Shown one piece after another: positions 26,280 through 34,320 of a stretch of 64,000 nucleotides of DNA. This DNA is from Haliotispira sp965263485. GTDB lineage: Bacteria > Spirochaetota > Spirochaetia > SP-2023. The translations under genes and the position numbers were made by a program. Below the pieces are notes generated by a model. That model worked only from the letters and a program-made list of their open reading frames with translations, had not been told where the DNA came from and searched no databases. Positions within the stretch are counted from its first letter, which is position 1, and every line of letters starts with the position of its first letter. The stretch spans positions 1,054,001-1,118,000 of the forward strand of contig CBDHHO010000004.1 of assembly GCA_965263485.1 (NCBI GenBank), written 5' to 3'.

Positions 26280-27149
26280 TTAAGCGTAATTCCCTACTCC
26301 GTTGATCAAACGACCCAGCAGCTGATCATCGGTTTGAATTACCTTCTGGTTGGCTTCGTAGGCTCGCTGCACCTCTATCATATTGACCATTTCCGAGACT
26401 GCGTTGATGTTGGATTTCTCCAGCATCTTCCAGCGAAGCACCGGGCGCTGCTGAGCTGAGAGCAAATGCGGCACACCGCTGAGGGGGATGCCCAGATTGC
26501 TTTCACTTGCCGGCTTAAACAATGAAGAGCCCATTTTTTCAAGGTGCTGGACCCGATCAAAACCAACCAACTTGATGGTATCGAGTAGTTCTTCCTGCCT
26601 CCAGTCGTTCTCGCGTTCGGTGACCAGACGCTGTGGATCATCCTGCAAGGACGGGTTGTAGAAAATATTGCCGTTGCGGTCGATACGGAAGTTGTTCAGC
26701 TTCAGCTGAATCGGCCCTCGCTCGCCCAGTACCCGCAGACCTTCTTTGGTCTCCAGGAAGCCTTCCTTCCCCAGCGTGAATTCGCCATTGCGCGTATAGC
26801 GTTCGCCCTGGGGAGTTTCGACCACAAAAAAACCGGCACCTTCGAGACCCATGTCATAGGGATGTTCAGTTTCCACCAGGCTACCCTGTGAGAAATCGGT
26901 AAAGGTCTGATTGGATTCGACTCCCGTGCCCAGCATGCCAACAACGGGGTGGTTGTCCACGCTGCCAATCGGCAGACGTTGCACCTGGTCGTTCAGACGG
27001 CTGATCAACATTTCGGGGAAGGCCTTCATAACCGTGATATCGCGTTTGAAGCCGGTGCGATTGACATTGGCCAAGTTGTTGGCCACGTTGTTCATGCGCT
27101 GTTCCTGGGCCTTCAGACCGCTGGTACTGGTATAAAAACTGCGTAGCAT
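26280..27149 (-). CDS. flgF: Flagellar basal-body rod protein FlgF (FlgG-like)
   Basis: 289 residues with the axial-protein N-terminus SFYTSTSGLKAQEQRMNNVANNLANVNRTGFKR and C-terminus KSNINAVSEMVNMIEVQRAYEANQKVIQTDDQLLGRL. Proximal rod proteins of this length are FlgF/FlhO. A GGGGGA ribosome site lies about eight bases before the ATG. It is the first gene of the flgF-flgG-TPR-TPR-lnt cluster. The 190 bp upstream show no clear promoter that I can name. Confidence 0.92.
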   Translation of the reverse strand: MLRSFYTSTSGLKAQEQRMNNVANNLANVNRTGFKRDITVMKAFPEMLISRLNDQVQRLPIGSVDNHPVVGMLGTGVESNQTFTDFSQGSLVETEHPYDMGLEGAGFFVVETPQGERYTRNGEFTLGKEGFLETKEGLRVLGERGPIQLKLNNFRIDRNGNIFYNPSLQDDPQRLVTERENDWRQEELLDTIKLVGFDRVQHLEKMGSSLFKPASESNLGIPLSGVPHLLSAQQRPVLRWKMLEKSNINAVSEMVNMIEVQRAYEANQKVIQTDDQLLGRLINGVGNYA

Positions 27150-27336
27150 CAGTGCATCCCCCTGTCAAGGCCCATCCGGCAACAACCGGGAGGCCCTCAG
27201 AATACAAAAATCAAGACTCAGTCGTGTGAGAAGCAGAAAGAACAGCAGCTCCCCCGCTTGTACAGTATTGTACGGGAGCATTGCAGACAGCACAAAACTC
27301 ATAAACCAGTTTCGGGTATTGTCTTTAGATGCTTTA

Positions 27337-27400
27337 GGGCACCTCTAAAAATCCCAATTTCGCGCGCGGCGGGGCAGCAACCTTTTTCCGCAGGTACTCA
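27337..27400 (+). repeat. Partial TNNA repeat (left end)
   Basis: GGGCACCTCTAAAAATCCC after TTTA, continuing into a GC-rich interior without a right end. It lies just downstream of the GH18 gene stop. Confidence 0.7.
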
Positions 27401-27422
27401 ACTGCGCTGAGCAACAGTATCC

Positions 27423-28562
27423 CTATTTCTGTCGGGGCAGGATCCGGAGCAGAGAGCGGTGGTCTTTACTGTCTTGACCAATTTCCCAGATCATCAGACC
27501 GCCCAGATTTTCATTCTGAACGAAATCAAACTTTTCTTTGACCATGTCCTGGCCGTTGAAATAGTAGTTCCCCACTTCGTTGTCCTGCGAAGCTAGGTCA
27601 AAGTCCTGACTCAGGAGGCCATAGGCGCGGGCAGTACGGCGGCCATCTGCCTTGATTTCTCTGCCGTAGAACGGCAGGCCCAGAAAGATCTTACGGCTGG
27701 GTATATTGAAGCGGGCTCTCAGATATTCGACCATTTCTGCGGCGTCCTCCATGGTCGAATGGCGTGGGGCAAAGTCATAGGCCATAAAGTTGACCTCATC
27801 AACATTCTCAAACAGCTCACCGGTCAAGGCCACCTGTGAGCGCGAAACCGCCACGCTGACCCGCAGGTCCCGTTCCTCTGCGTTTTTTTTGATACCCTGC
27901 CGCACTTCTCGAATCAGAGCCACGTAGGCTGCCATGTCTTGTTTGTTGCGCGGGTATTCCCAGTCGAAATCTACTCCGTCAAGCTGCCATTTCCCGACAA
28001 AGTCTACGATGTTCTGTGCCAGTTTCTGCCGCGCCCCGGCAGTTTCCATCACCGGCAGATAGCGCGAAGAGCCTCCGGCCAAGCAGATCACCAGCCGGAA
28101 GCCGTAGGCCCGACGCAGCTTGTGCAGGTATTCCATGTGCTCGGGGTAGAAACCGGAGAAATCAATGCTACCATCACCCGCTTCGCCGGGCCGCAGGCGA
28201 AAATAATTGATCTGGGTCACCCGACCGCTGGCCAATGCTGCCAGCAAGTATTCTTGAAATGATGATACAACCTCCCCGGAGTACAGACCGCCGGAATTCA
28301 GGAAAGTTTCGGGGTCATGGCTGCTGAGCTCAAGGGCTTGCCCCGTCCGGGAGCCTCTGGGAAGACGATAATATGGCAGGTAAACGGTGTTCTGGTAGCG
28401 CTGCGCCTTATTCTGCGCCGTAAGAGCCGGGCTCAAGAGGGCGGGCAGCAGAACTAGGAGTGGCAAAGAACGCCTCAGGCAGTGGCTTTGCTTTGTTTTG
28501 CCTCCGACTGTATCTGCGCACCCTTCTGCAACCCTGTTTGTTTCCGGGACTATGACCATCAT
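27423..28562 (-). CDS. Glycoside hydrolase family 18 protein, secreted
   Basis: About 380 residues. The GH18 active-site motif DGVDFDWEYP (DxxDxDxE, Glu as acid) is intact, and the barrel-strand motifs RLVICLAGG, VNFMAYDFA, KIFLGLPFYGRE and GGLMIWEIGQD are in order. It should hydrolyse chitin, peptidoglycan or another N-acetylhexosamine polymer outside the cytoplasm. The hydrophobic export segment (RRSLPLLVLLPALLSPALTAQ) lies some 30 residues after the ATG at 28562, so the start is uncertain; the frame is open to 28640. GAGGTGG lies immediately before the ATG pair. Confidence 0.87.
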   Translation of the reverse strand: MMVIVPETNRVAEGCADTVGGKTKQSHCLRRSLPLLVLLPALLSPALTAQNKAQRYQNTVYLPYYRLPRGSRTGQALELSSHDPETFLNSGGLYSGEVVSSFQEYLLAALASGRVTQINYFRLRPGEAGDGSIDFSGFYPEHMEYLHKLRRAYGFRLVICLAGGSSRYLPVMETAGARQKLAQNIVDFVGKWQLDGVDFDWEYPRNKQDMAAYVALIREVRQGIKKNAEERDLRVSVAVSRSQVALTGELFENVDEVNFMAYDFAPRHSTMEDAAEMVEYLRARFNIPSRKIFLGLPFYGREIKADGRRTARAYGLLSQDFDLASQDNEVGNYYFNGQDMVKEKFDFVQNENLGGLMIWEIGQDSKDHRSLLRILPRQK

Positions 28563-28695
28563 CCACCTCAAAATCTGGGAAAAATTTTCCGGAGAGCGAA
28601 CTTCTTGTTGCAAAGCCTCCCCTGAATAAAAATTCAACACCGCGTAAGCCGGGCCGCCCGATCATAAAATACTGCCTCTGCTCGGCATTGCGAAT

Positions 28696-28744
28696 GCGAA
28701 AAGGAGAAGGGCACCCGCGGGGCGGGTGCCCTTCTCCTTTTCGC
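28696..28744. terminator. Strong hairpin, bidirectional terminator candidate
   Basis: GCGAAAAGGAGAAGGGCACC and its exact reverse complement with a short GC-rich loop, arms over 20 bp. The A/T-rich outer stems give a T-run on either strand. It lies just past the stop of the small lipoprotein gene (minus strand) and before the GH18 gene, so it probably ends the lipoprotein operon. Confidence 0.75.
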
Positions 28745-28771
28745 AGATACCGCTACGGTACCTATGCAATC

Positions 28772-29167
28772 TTATTGGGTTTGCGTGTACCTAAGACCCT
28801 TGTAGTTAAAATATAAGTCCTTTTTTGAGCTTCTTTTGATTTTCAACTCTTTGGGCTCGGAGCCCCCAGACCCCTGCTCCCATGTCAGAAAAAACGTACC
28901 TACGTACAAATTCTGAGAGAAAATGGACTCATTGGTCTCTTCGCGATAGCGATAGCTGCCTCCCGAGCCCCTCTCACCAATTTTGGCTGTAAAAGTTCCA
29001 TCCGAGCTGAACTCAAATTTGTTCAGACTACCTCCAGCCTGCCAAGTCCCGGAGGCCTTCAGATTATCCTTCAGGTTGAACAGAAGATTCTTTTCTTCGT
29101 CAATTTCACAAGAGAGTAAAAGCAGACTGCTGAGCAGCACACCGCAAAATACCGTCCATTTCGTCAT
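28772..29167 (-). CDS. Small hypothetical lipoprotein
   Basis: 131 residues starting with a lipoprotein signal MTKWTVFCGVLLSSLLLLSC whose lipobox LLSC fixes the mature Cys20. The rest is Gly/Ser/Lys-rich with alternating beta-like strands (FEFSSDGTFTAKIGERG, SYRYREE), reminiscent of small lipocalin-like lipoproteins, but I do not recognise a family. It is 11 bp downstream of the outer-membrane protein gene, so co-transcribed. Confidence 0.78.
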   Translation of the reverse strand: MTKWTVFCGVLLSSLLLLSCEIDEEKNLLFNLKDNLKASGTWQAGGSLNKFEFSSDGTFTAKIGERGSGGSYRYREETNESIFSQNLYVGTFFLTWEQGSGGSEPKELKIKRSSKKDLYFNYKGLRYTQTQ

Positions 29168-29178
29168 CTCTAGCCTCC

Positions 29179-29928
29179 TTAAAACCAGAATCTCACGCCC
29201 AGTTCCGGGAACAGGGCAATCGGCACCATTATAAAGGTACCATCGTATATATTGTTGCCGGCCTTACTTTCCAGAGTAATCGCTTCTACTTGGAGACCGA
29301 TTCCAAACTGCACCTGGGCAAACAGCTCCACTTTCGGCCCAAACTTGAACGAGAAACCCGTTCCGCCACGCAGGTAGAGCAGCATGTGAAAAAAGTCATA
29401 AGAACTCTTGCCCTTGCCCAGAGCAAAGTCAAAGTAAAGCCCAAAAATGCCGTATACACCGATCACCGGTGTTTTGACAAATTTTACGGCGACATTGGCC
29501 CCGATAAAAGGACGCACCGGGAAATTGGGAATGATGTTGTCCGGGCCGGGGCCCAGCATCAGGCCAAGATCAAACGAATACAGCCAGCCCTTAACAGCAA
29601 AAACGCTGGTCAGAGCCCCTCCGGGCGCATAGTGCAGCACCGCATCTTTAGGAAATTGAAAGCTGCTGTGTTCCGTTTTTGTGTCGGTGGTCTTGTTTTT
29701 CGTCTTAAAATCGTTGTACAGGCTGGTAAAAGGCAGATAACTGCTATACATCAGCCCGCCTCCCATAGACTGGGCCCACAGACCCGGCTGCAGCAGCAGT
29801 GAGAGCAAGCACAGCAGCCCCAATACCTGTACGGTTCGCAACGATTTCTTTTGAGAGGTTCTCAGAATCGGCTGCAGTGCAAAGGCCCCCCCACAGCCTT
29901 CCTTTGCTAAATTATCAGAACATACCAT
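29179..29928 (-). CDS. Predicted outer-membrane protein
   Basis: 249 residues. A hydrophobic export segment (VQVLGLLCLLSLLLQPGLWAQ) follows a long basic N-terminus; the mature part alternates hydrophobic strands (VAVKFVKTPVIGVYGIFGLYFDFAL, VELFAQVQFGIGLQVEAI) and ends in GVRFWF, with the C-terminal Phe favoured by the outer-membrane beta-barrel assembly machinery. The ATG at 29928 has AAGGAGGA about nine bases upstream; the frame is open to 30036. Function unknown. It contains a run of seven C at 29886-29892. Confidence 0.75.
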   Translation of the reverse strand: MVCSDNLAKEGCGGAFALQPILRTSQKKSLRTVQVLGLLCLLSLLLQPGLWAQSMGGGLMYSSYLPFTSLYNDFKTKNKTTDTKTEHSSFQFPKDAVLHYAPGGALTSVFAVKGWLYSFDLGLMLGPGPDNIIPNFPVRPFIGANVAVKFVKTPVIGVYGIFGLYFDFALGKGKSSYDFFHMLLYLRGGTGFSFKFGPKVELFAQVQFGIGLQVEAITLESKAGNNIYDGTFIMVPIALFPELGVRFWF

Positions 29929-30211
29929 CAAGCAGTTCCTCCTTATCACACAGGGAAATTTGAGAGTGTTCATATGAGTGCTAGGAGCCCGAAGGACCAC
30001 TTCCGCCCTCTTGCCATCTGAGAAAAGAGTGGTCAAAGCATCTTCTGCTTCCAGCCCCGCAAAAGACCGCGGACCCTCTATATTCGGAAAACAAGTTACA
30101 GAATGGCAGCTATTATCCTGTTTGCTTTTTTCGTGTCTACCTTAGCGATAATTTTTCACCAGACTTCTGAGAAAAGAAACTGATATGGAACGTTGATATA
30201 GAACGTATCAA

Positions 30212-30445
30212 GGGGACCTCTAAAAATTTCCCGCCACAAAAAGATGCCGCGCCAGACTCGGTCTTTTTCACAGAGTAGCTTTGTCACTAAAGAGAGGAAG
30301 CAGGCTCTTTGCTGCGCACGGCCTGCCAGTTCACCAATGCTGCGCCAGCTCACATTGGTGCCATACAGCAAAGTTATGCGGTCTGCTTCACTTCCTGAGG
30401 CTCGGCAAGTTCTCATCCGCTCAGAAGCGAGTTTGGGAGGTCCCC
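30212..30445 (-). mobile_element. Long-type TNNA repeat element, 234 bp
   Basis: Left end GGGGACCTCTAAAAATTT; right end GAGTTTGGGAGGTCCCC with internal mutations. Flanks are TCAA and TTTA, which do not match. The interior is the reverse of 43863-44101 over most of its length. It occupies the gap between divergent outer-membrane protein and acetyltransferase genes. Confidence 0.85.
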
Positions 30446-30556
30446 TTTAGCAAGTCATCTGGCAGCCTAGCCCTCCGCAACAGTCAGTTCTGTATCCGCC
30501 AATGTTTTTAAAAATATTATGATAAAAATATATACATAATTACAGAGAAGCGATAG

Positions 30557-30622
30557 TATGCTGGGGAAGCTTCTACAAGTTTGCTCAGCATCGAAAATGA
30601 CTTGCAGAGCTTCCCCAGCATA
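30557..30622. promoter_or_regulatory. Long hairpin in the leader of the GNA1-glmS operon
   Basis: TATGCTGGGGAAGCTT... (30557-30580) pairs with 30600-30622 over about 23 bp with one mismatch and one bulge, around a 19-nt loop. It lies 40-105 bases before the acetyltransferase start. It could be an attenuator, a protein-binding leader or a fossil repeat. It does not resemble the glmS ribozyme. Confidence 0.6.
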
Positions 30623-30663
30623 AATCGTGCTGCGGCAAGGCCGCTGCGCGCGGGGGAGGGCCT

Positions 30664-31155
30664 GTGCTTATCGCGGGAATGACCAATGAAACAACAACAG
30701 TGGCGGAGAAGCAAAGTGAGCTTCTGAACGGTATCCGCGAACTGGAACCGGGCGACTATCGCAAGGGCTATATAGATTTGTGTGCCATTCTGACCTGCGC
30801 TCCGGAAATTTCCGAAGCTCAGTTTCACCAAATACTGGCAGAGCGGGAGGCCAGCCGCTGGCACAGCTGGGTACTCGAAGCACCGGACTCAGGGCAGCTG
30901 ATCGCAACAGTGAGTCTGCACCTGGAGCGCAAATTCTACCGCGATGGCCGCTACGTCGGGCACATTGAGGATCTGATCGTACTGCCCGAGTACCAACAAC
31001 ACCAGCTGGGTAAAGCCCTGGTTCACTTCGCCCTTGCAAAAGCCCTGGTCATGGACTGCTACAAAGTGATCCTCGACTGCGACCCGAGACTGGAAGTCTT
31101 CTACCAGAAGTGCGGTCTGGAGTACAGCAACATCCAGATGGCCCGCTACTCGTAG
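30664..31155 (+). CDS. GNAT acetyltransferase similar to eukaryotic glucosamine-6-phosphate N-acetyltransferase
   Basis: 163 residues, GNA1 length. The GNA1-type block GHIEDLIVLPEYQQHQLGKALV provides the acetyl-CoA pyrophosphate loop, and YKVILDCDPRLEVFYQKCGLEYSNIQMARY matches the GNA1 C-terminus closely (ILDC, FYxKCG, QMARY). GlmS, which makes glucosamine-6-phosphate, starts 5 bp downstream, so the enzyme probably acetylates that product, as in eukaryotes, rather than using GlmU on glucosamine-1-phosphate. The start is the GTG at 30664 with GGGGAGGG just upstream; the ATG at 30679 is the alternative. Confidence 0.85.
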   Translation: MLIAGMTNETTTVAEKQSELLNGIRELEPGDYRKGYIDLCAILTCAPEISEAQFHQILAEREASRWHSWVLEAPDSGQLIATVSLHLERKFYRDGRYVGHIEDLIVLPEYQQHQLGKALVHFALAKALVMDCYKVILDCDPRLEVFYQKCGLEYSNIQMARYS

Positions 31156-31160
31156 CGCAT

Positions 31161-33161
31161 ATGTGTGGAATCATCGCCTACTGCGGGCAGGAACAAGCAC
31201 AGGACATTCTGCTGCAGGGCCTGCACAAGCTTGAATACCGGGGCTATGACTCGGCGGGCATCGCCTGCTGTCCGGGCAGGAGGCAGTCGTCTGCTGCCAT
31301 GGCCTTTGCCGCTGTGCACAAAGAGGTCGGCAGGGTGGAAGACTTGCAGCGCCTGTGCCGGGATAAGCCCCTGAGAGGACAGAGCGGCATTGGACACTGC
31401 CGCTGGGCCACCCACGGGGCCGTGACCCGGGCCAACGCCCACCCTCACTACAGCTCCGATGGCCAGGTGCTGCTGGCGCACAACGGCATCATCGAAAACC
31501 ATCGGGAACTGCACGCCTTCCTGGAACAACAAGGCTTTTCGTTCTGCTCTGAGAGTGATACCGAAACGGCTGCCAACCTGCTGGCCTACCTGCTGCAAGC
31601 GGACTGCCAGAACTGCGAACCTGCGAGCACCGCTGCGGAGCACGCACTCCTTGCAGAATCGGAGCCTCAGGATCCGATTCTGCGCGCCATCCGGTGTCTG
31701 CGGCACTGGCTCAAAGGAGCCTATGCGCTGGCCATCATGTTTGCGGTGCGCCCTGACGAAATCTACGCTATTCGCTGTGAAAGCCCTTTGGTAGCGGGGT
31801 TGGGGCCGGAAGGCAACTACTTTGCCTCGGACATCCTGCCCATTCTGGAACATACGCAAGCTGTAGTTTATTTGTCCAATCACCAGATCGCCCGCCTCCG
31901 GATCGGCGCAAACAACACAGCAGAAATGGACTTATATGACGCCGCAGCCCGGCCCCTGCGTGCCGAGGTACAGCATTTGGAGCTCAACGCTGAAGCCGCC
32001 GACAAACAGGGCCAGCCACATTTCATGATCAAAGAAATTCACGAGCAACCGCGGATCTTCCGTCATTTATTTCGACTCCATACGAAAGCTGCGGAGAGTC
32101 GCGGCGGTGAATGGCTGCCTCATTTTGACTTGAGCACCAAGGAGCAGCAGCAGCTGCGCAGCTGCCGTCAGTTGATCTTTGTCAGTTGCGGCACCAGCTA
32201 CCACGCTTCGCTCTACGCCCGGTATCTCTTGGAAAAGTATGCCCGGCTGCCGGTCCAGGTTGAGTATGCCTCCGAGTTTCGCTACCGCGAACCAGTGCTG
32301 GGCCCGGAAGTACTGGTAGCGGCTCTGTCCCAGAGCGGCGAGACGGCCGATACCCTGGCCGCCCTGCGCTTGGCCCGCACGCAAGGAGCCACTACTCTGG
32401 CTCTGGTCAACGTGCCCGGCAGCAGCATCGCCCGGCTGGCAGATATCCTGCTGTGCAGTCACTGCGGCCCGGAAATCGGTGTGGCTTCGACCAAGGTTTA
32501 TACGGCTCAGCTGCTGATCCTGTATTACTTCAGCTTTTATCTTGCAAAGCTGCGCCAAGCGCCGGGACTGACTCCGGCCCTGATTTCTGAGAAAATGCAG
32601 CAGAGTCAGCAACTGGCGGTCTTTGCCGAACGCATCCTGAGCCGGTCGGCCCGTTTGCAGGAGCTGGGGCGGGCCTATGCCGGTTACCGGCACATACTCT
32701 GCCTAGGGCGAGGCCTCTACTATCCGCTGGCGCTGGAGGGTGCTCTCAAGCTGAAGGAACTGAGCTACATCCACGCCGAAGGCTATGCCGCAGCGGAAAT
32801 GAAGCACGGCCCCATCGCCCTGATCGATAGCCGCATGCCGGTGGTGGTGCTGCTGCCGGACTATGGCACACTTTACGAAAAGATGCAGAGCAATATCGCC
32901 GAGGTGCGCACGCGCGGCGCACGCATCCTGGCCTTTGTCGGGCGAAATGATGAGGGCGATGCGGGGCAGCTTCCTGAGCATCCGGCCCCTGCGGACTGCG
33001 CCGATTATAATGATGTATTTGCCCTGCCCCGCCTGAGCGAAGAACTGGACGTGCCGCTCTACGCCATCGCTCTGCAATTACTTGCCTATCATATTGCGCT
33101 GGCTAGGGGCATTGACCCGGACCGGCCGCGCAACTTGGCCAAATCGGTGACTGTGGAATAA
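31161..33161 (+). CDS. glmS: Glutamine-fructose-6-phosphate aminotransferase (isomerizing)
   Basis: 666 residues. The protein begins MCGIIAYCG, with Cys2 as the glutaminase nucleophile after Met removal; RWATHG, NGIIENH and SDTE complete the glutamine domain. Two SIS domains follow: SCGTSYHASLYARYLLE, ALSQSGETADTLAAL and the C-terminal LARGIDPDRPRNLAKSVTVE. It makes glucosamine-6-phosphate for cell-wall and surface sugars. It is about 55 residues longer than E. coli GlmS, with extra sequence near residues 155-180 (coded by a region holding an 11-bp-arm palindrome) and near 600-630. The weak ribosome site and 5-bp gap imply coupling to the acetyltransferase gene. Confidence 0.94.
   Translation: MCGIIAYCGQEQAQDILLQGLHKLEYRGYDSAGIACCPGRRQSSAAMAFAAVHKEVGRVEDLQRLCRDKPLRGQSGIGHCRWATHGAVTRANAHPHYSSDGQVLLAHNGIIENHRELHAFLEQQGFSFCSESDTETAANLLAYLLQADCQNCEPASTAAEHALLAESEPQDPILRAIRCLRHWLKGAYALAIMFAVRPDEIYAIRCESPLVAGLGPEGNYFASDILPILEHTQAVVYLSNHQIARLRIGANNTAEMDLYDAAARPLRAEVQHLELNAEAADKQGQPHFMIKEIHEQPRIFRHLFRLHTKAAESRGGEWLPHFDLSTKEQQQLRSCRQLIFVSCGTSYHASLYARYLLEKYARLPVQVEYASEFRYREPVLGPEVLVAALSQSGETADTLAALRLARTQGATTLALVNVPGSSIARLADILLCSHCGPEIGVASTKVYTAQLLILYYFSFYLAKLRQAPGLTPALISEKMQQSQQLAVFAERILSRSARLQELGRAYAGYRHILCLGRGLYYPLALEGALKLKELSYIHAEGYAAAEMKHGPIALIDSRMPVVVLLPDYGTLYEKMQSNIAEVRTRGARILAFVGRNDEGDAGQLPEHPAPADCADYNDVFALPRLSEELDVPLYAIALQLLAYHIALARGIDPDRPRNLAKSVTVE
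31653..31683. repeat. 11-bp-arm inverted repeat inside the glmS insertion
   Basis: GCAGAATCGGA (31653-31663), a 9-nt spacer, then its exact reverse complement (31673-31683). It encodes AESEPQDPILR in the extra segment of the glutaminase domain. Confidence 0.85.
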
Positions 33162-33185
33162 CCGGAGGGCGCCGCAGGCTCTTAA

Positions 33186-33208
33186 GGGTACCTCTAAAAA
33201 TTCCCATT
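33186..33208 (+). repeat. Solo TNNA repeat end between glmS and rbgA
   Basis: GGGTACCTCTAAAAATTCC preceded by TTAA. No partner end is seen before the rbgA-like gene stop at 33237. Confidence 0.7.
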
Positions 33209-33236
33209 TCGAACGACTGGTTCTCTGTTCGGACAA

Positions 33237-34256
33237 TCAGTCGGGAAACTCCAGACTCAGGCGCCCCAGCCGCCCCTGTTGCAAGTCGCGCAGCAGTCTG
33301 CTGAGCAGGCGCCGGTAATCGATCCGCCCCCCCCCGGCCAAGCATTGCAGACGTTGACCCAAACTGTCCAAGGCCGTGTAGAGCATCTCCGGGCAATGGA
33401 GCAGTAGTTCGTTCTGTGTTTCTTCGGGCTCGTCTGGCAGCTCCTCCGATGAGGGCAGCTCCGGGGCGTGGGCCAGAATCGCCAAGTGCTCGCGCAGTGC
33501 GGCGAAACCGGGTTCAGCGATGCGATAGTGGCGCTCCAGCAGCCCCGGATACAGCAGCTCCAGCTCCTGTACCAGGTAGCAGAGCAGTTCCTGCTCTTCG
33601 ACCACCTGGTCCTTAAGCGAGCCCAACAGAGTCAGCCGGGCGGCGATCCGCTGGTCTTCCAGATTGGGCCACAGCATACCGGGGCTGTCGAAGAGGCTGT
33701 AATCGTCATTCAGCCGGATCAGGCTCACCTGGCGCGTCACTCCGGCCCGGTCTTCACTTCTGAGCTGCTGTTTGCCCAGCAGTGAATTAATCAAGGTCGA
33801 TTTCCCCACGTTGGGAATACCGACAATCAAGCCGCGGGAGGCCCGCCGCCACTGCCCGGCGCGGCTTTTGCCCGCCGGGTCCTGCCCTTCCGTAGTCCCT
33901 GTTCCCTTGATTTTGGGGCCGCCAAAATTCTGTTGCAAGGCCTTCAACAGCTTCAATCGGTTCTGCTCTCGCTTCCGGGCAAAAGACAAGCAGATAGTCT
34001 GCTGCGAGCTCCTGGCATTCTTAGCCTTTCCTTGATTCTGCCAGATGCTGTTTTGCTGCGGATCCGCTAGGTCGGCCTTGTTCAGCACGATCAGACGCGG
34101 TTTTGAGCCGATCAACTGGTCGAGCAGGGGGTTGGCCGAGGCCCTTGGAGCACGGGCATCGCGCAGCTCCACTACGAAGTCGGCCTCTTGCAGGGCAGAC
34201 TGAATCAGGCGCAGCCCCTTGTTCATGTGGCCGGGGAACCAGTTGATTTTTGCCAT
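33237..34256 (-). CDS. rbgA: Ribosome-biogenesis GTPase, circularly permuted (RbgA/YlqF family)
   Basis: 339 residues. The G motifs appear in permuted order, G4 NKADL (near residue 60) before G1 GIPNVGKST (near 148) and G3 DSPGMLWP, the hallmark of YlqF/RbgA. The N-terminus INWFPGHMNKGL is the family signature. These proteins act late in 50S subunit assembly. The C-terminal domain is longer and more acidic than in Bacillus. A nine-G run (33327-33335 on the plus strand as C) encodes AGGG near the C-terminus and is a possible slippage site. Confidence 0.9.
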   Translation of the reverse strand: MAKINWFPGHMNKGLRLIQSALQEADFVVELRDARAPRASANPLLDQLIGSKPRLIVLNKADLADPQQNSIWQNQGKAKNARSSQQTICLSFARKREQNRLKLLKALQQNFGGPKIKGTGTTEGQDPAGKSRAGQWRRASRGLIVGIPNVGKSTLINSLLGKQQLRSEDRAGVTRQVSLIRLNDDYSLFDSPGMLWPNLEDQRIAARLTLLGSLKDQVVEEQELLCYLVQELELLYPGLLERHYRIAEPGFAALREHLAILAHAPELPSSEELPDEPEETQNELLLHCPEMLYTALDSLGQRLQCLAGGGRIDYRRLLSRLLRDLQQGRLGRLSLEFPD

Positions 34257-34320
34257 CTCGTCAGTCTATACCCATCTTGTCCCTTGGCAGAGAAAACTCA
34301 CTGCATGCTTTCCGCCCGCT

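Noticed and set aside
30557..30660. glmS ribozyme in the leader of the amino-sugar operon
   Set aside because: The leader is a single long hairpin without the ribozyme core, and the first gene is the acetyltransferase, not glmS.
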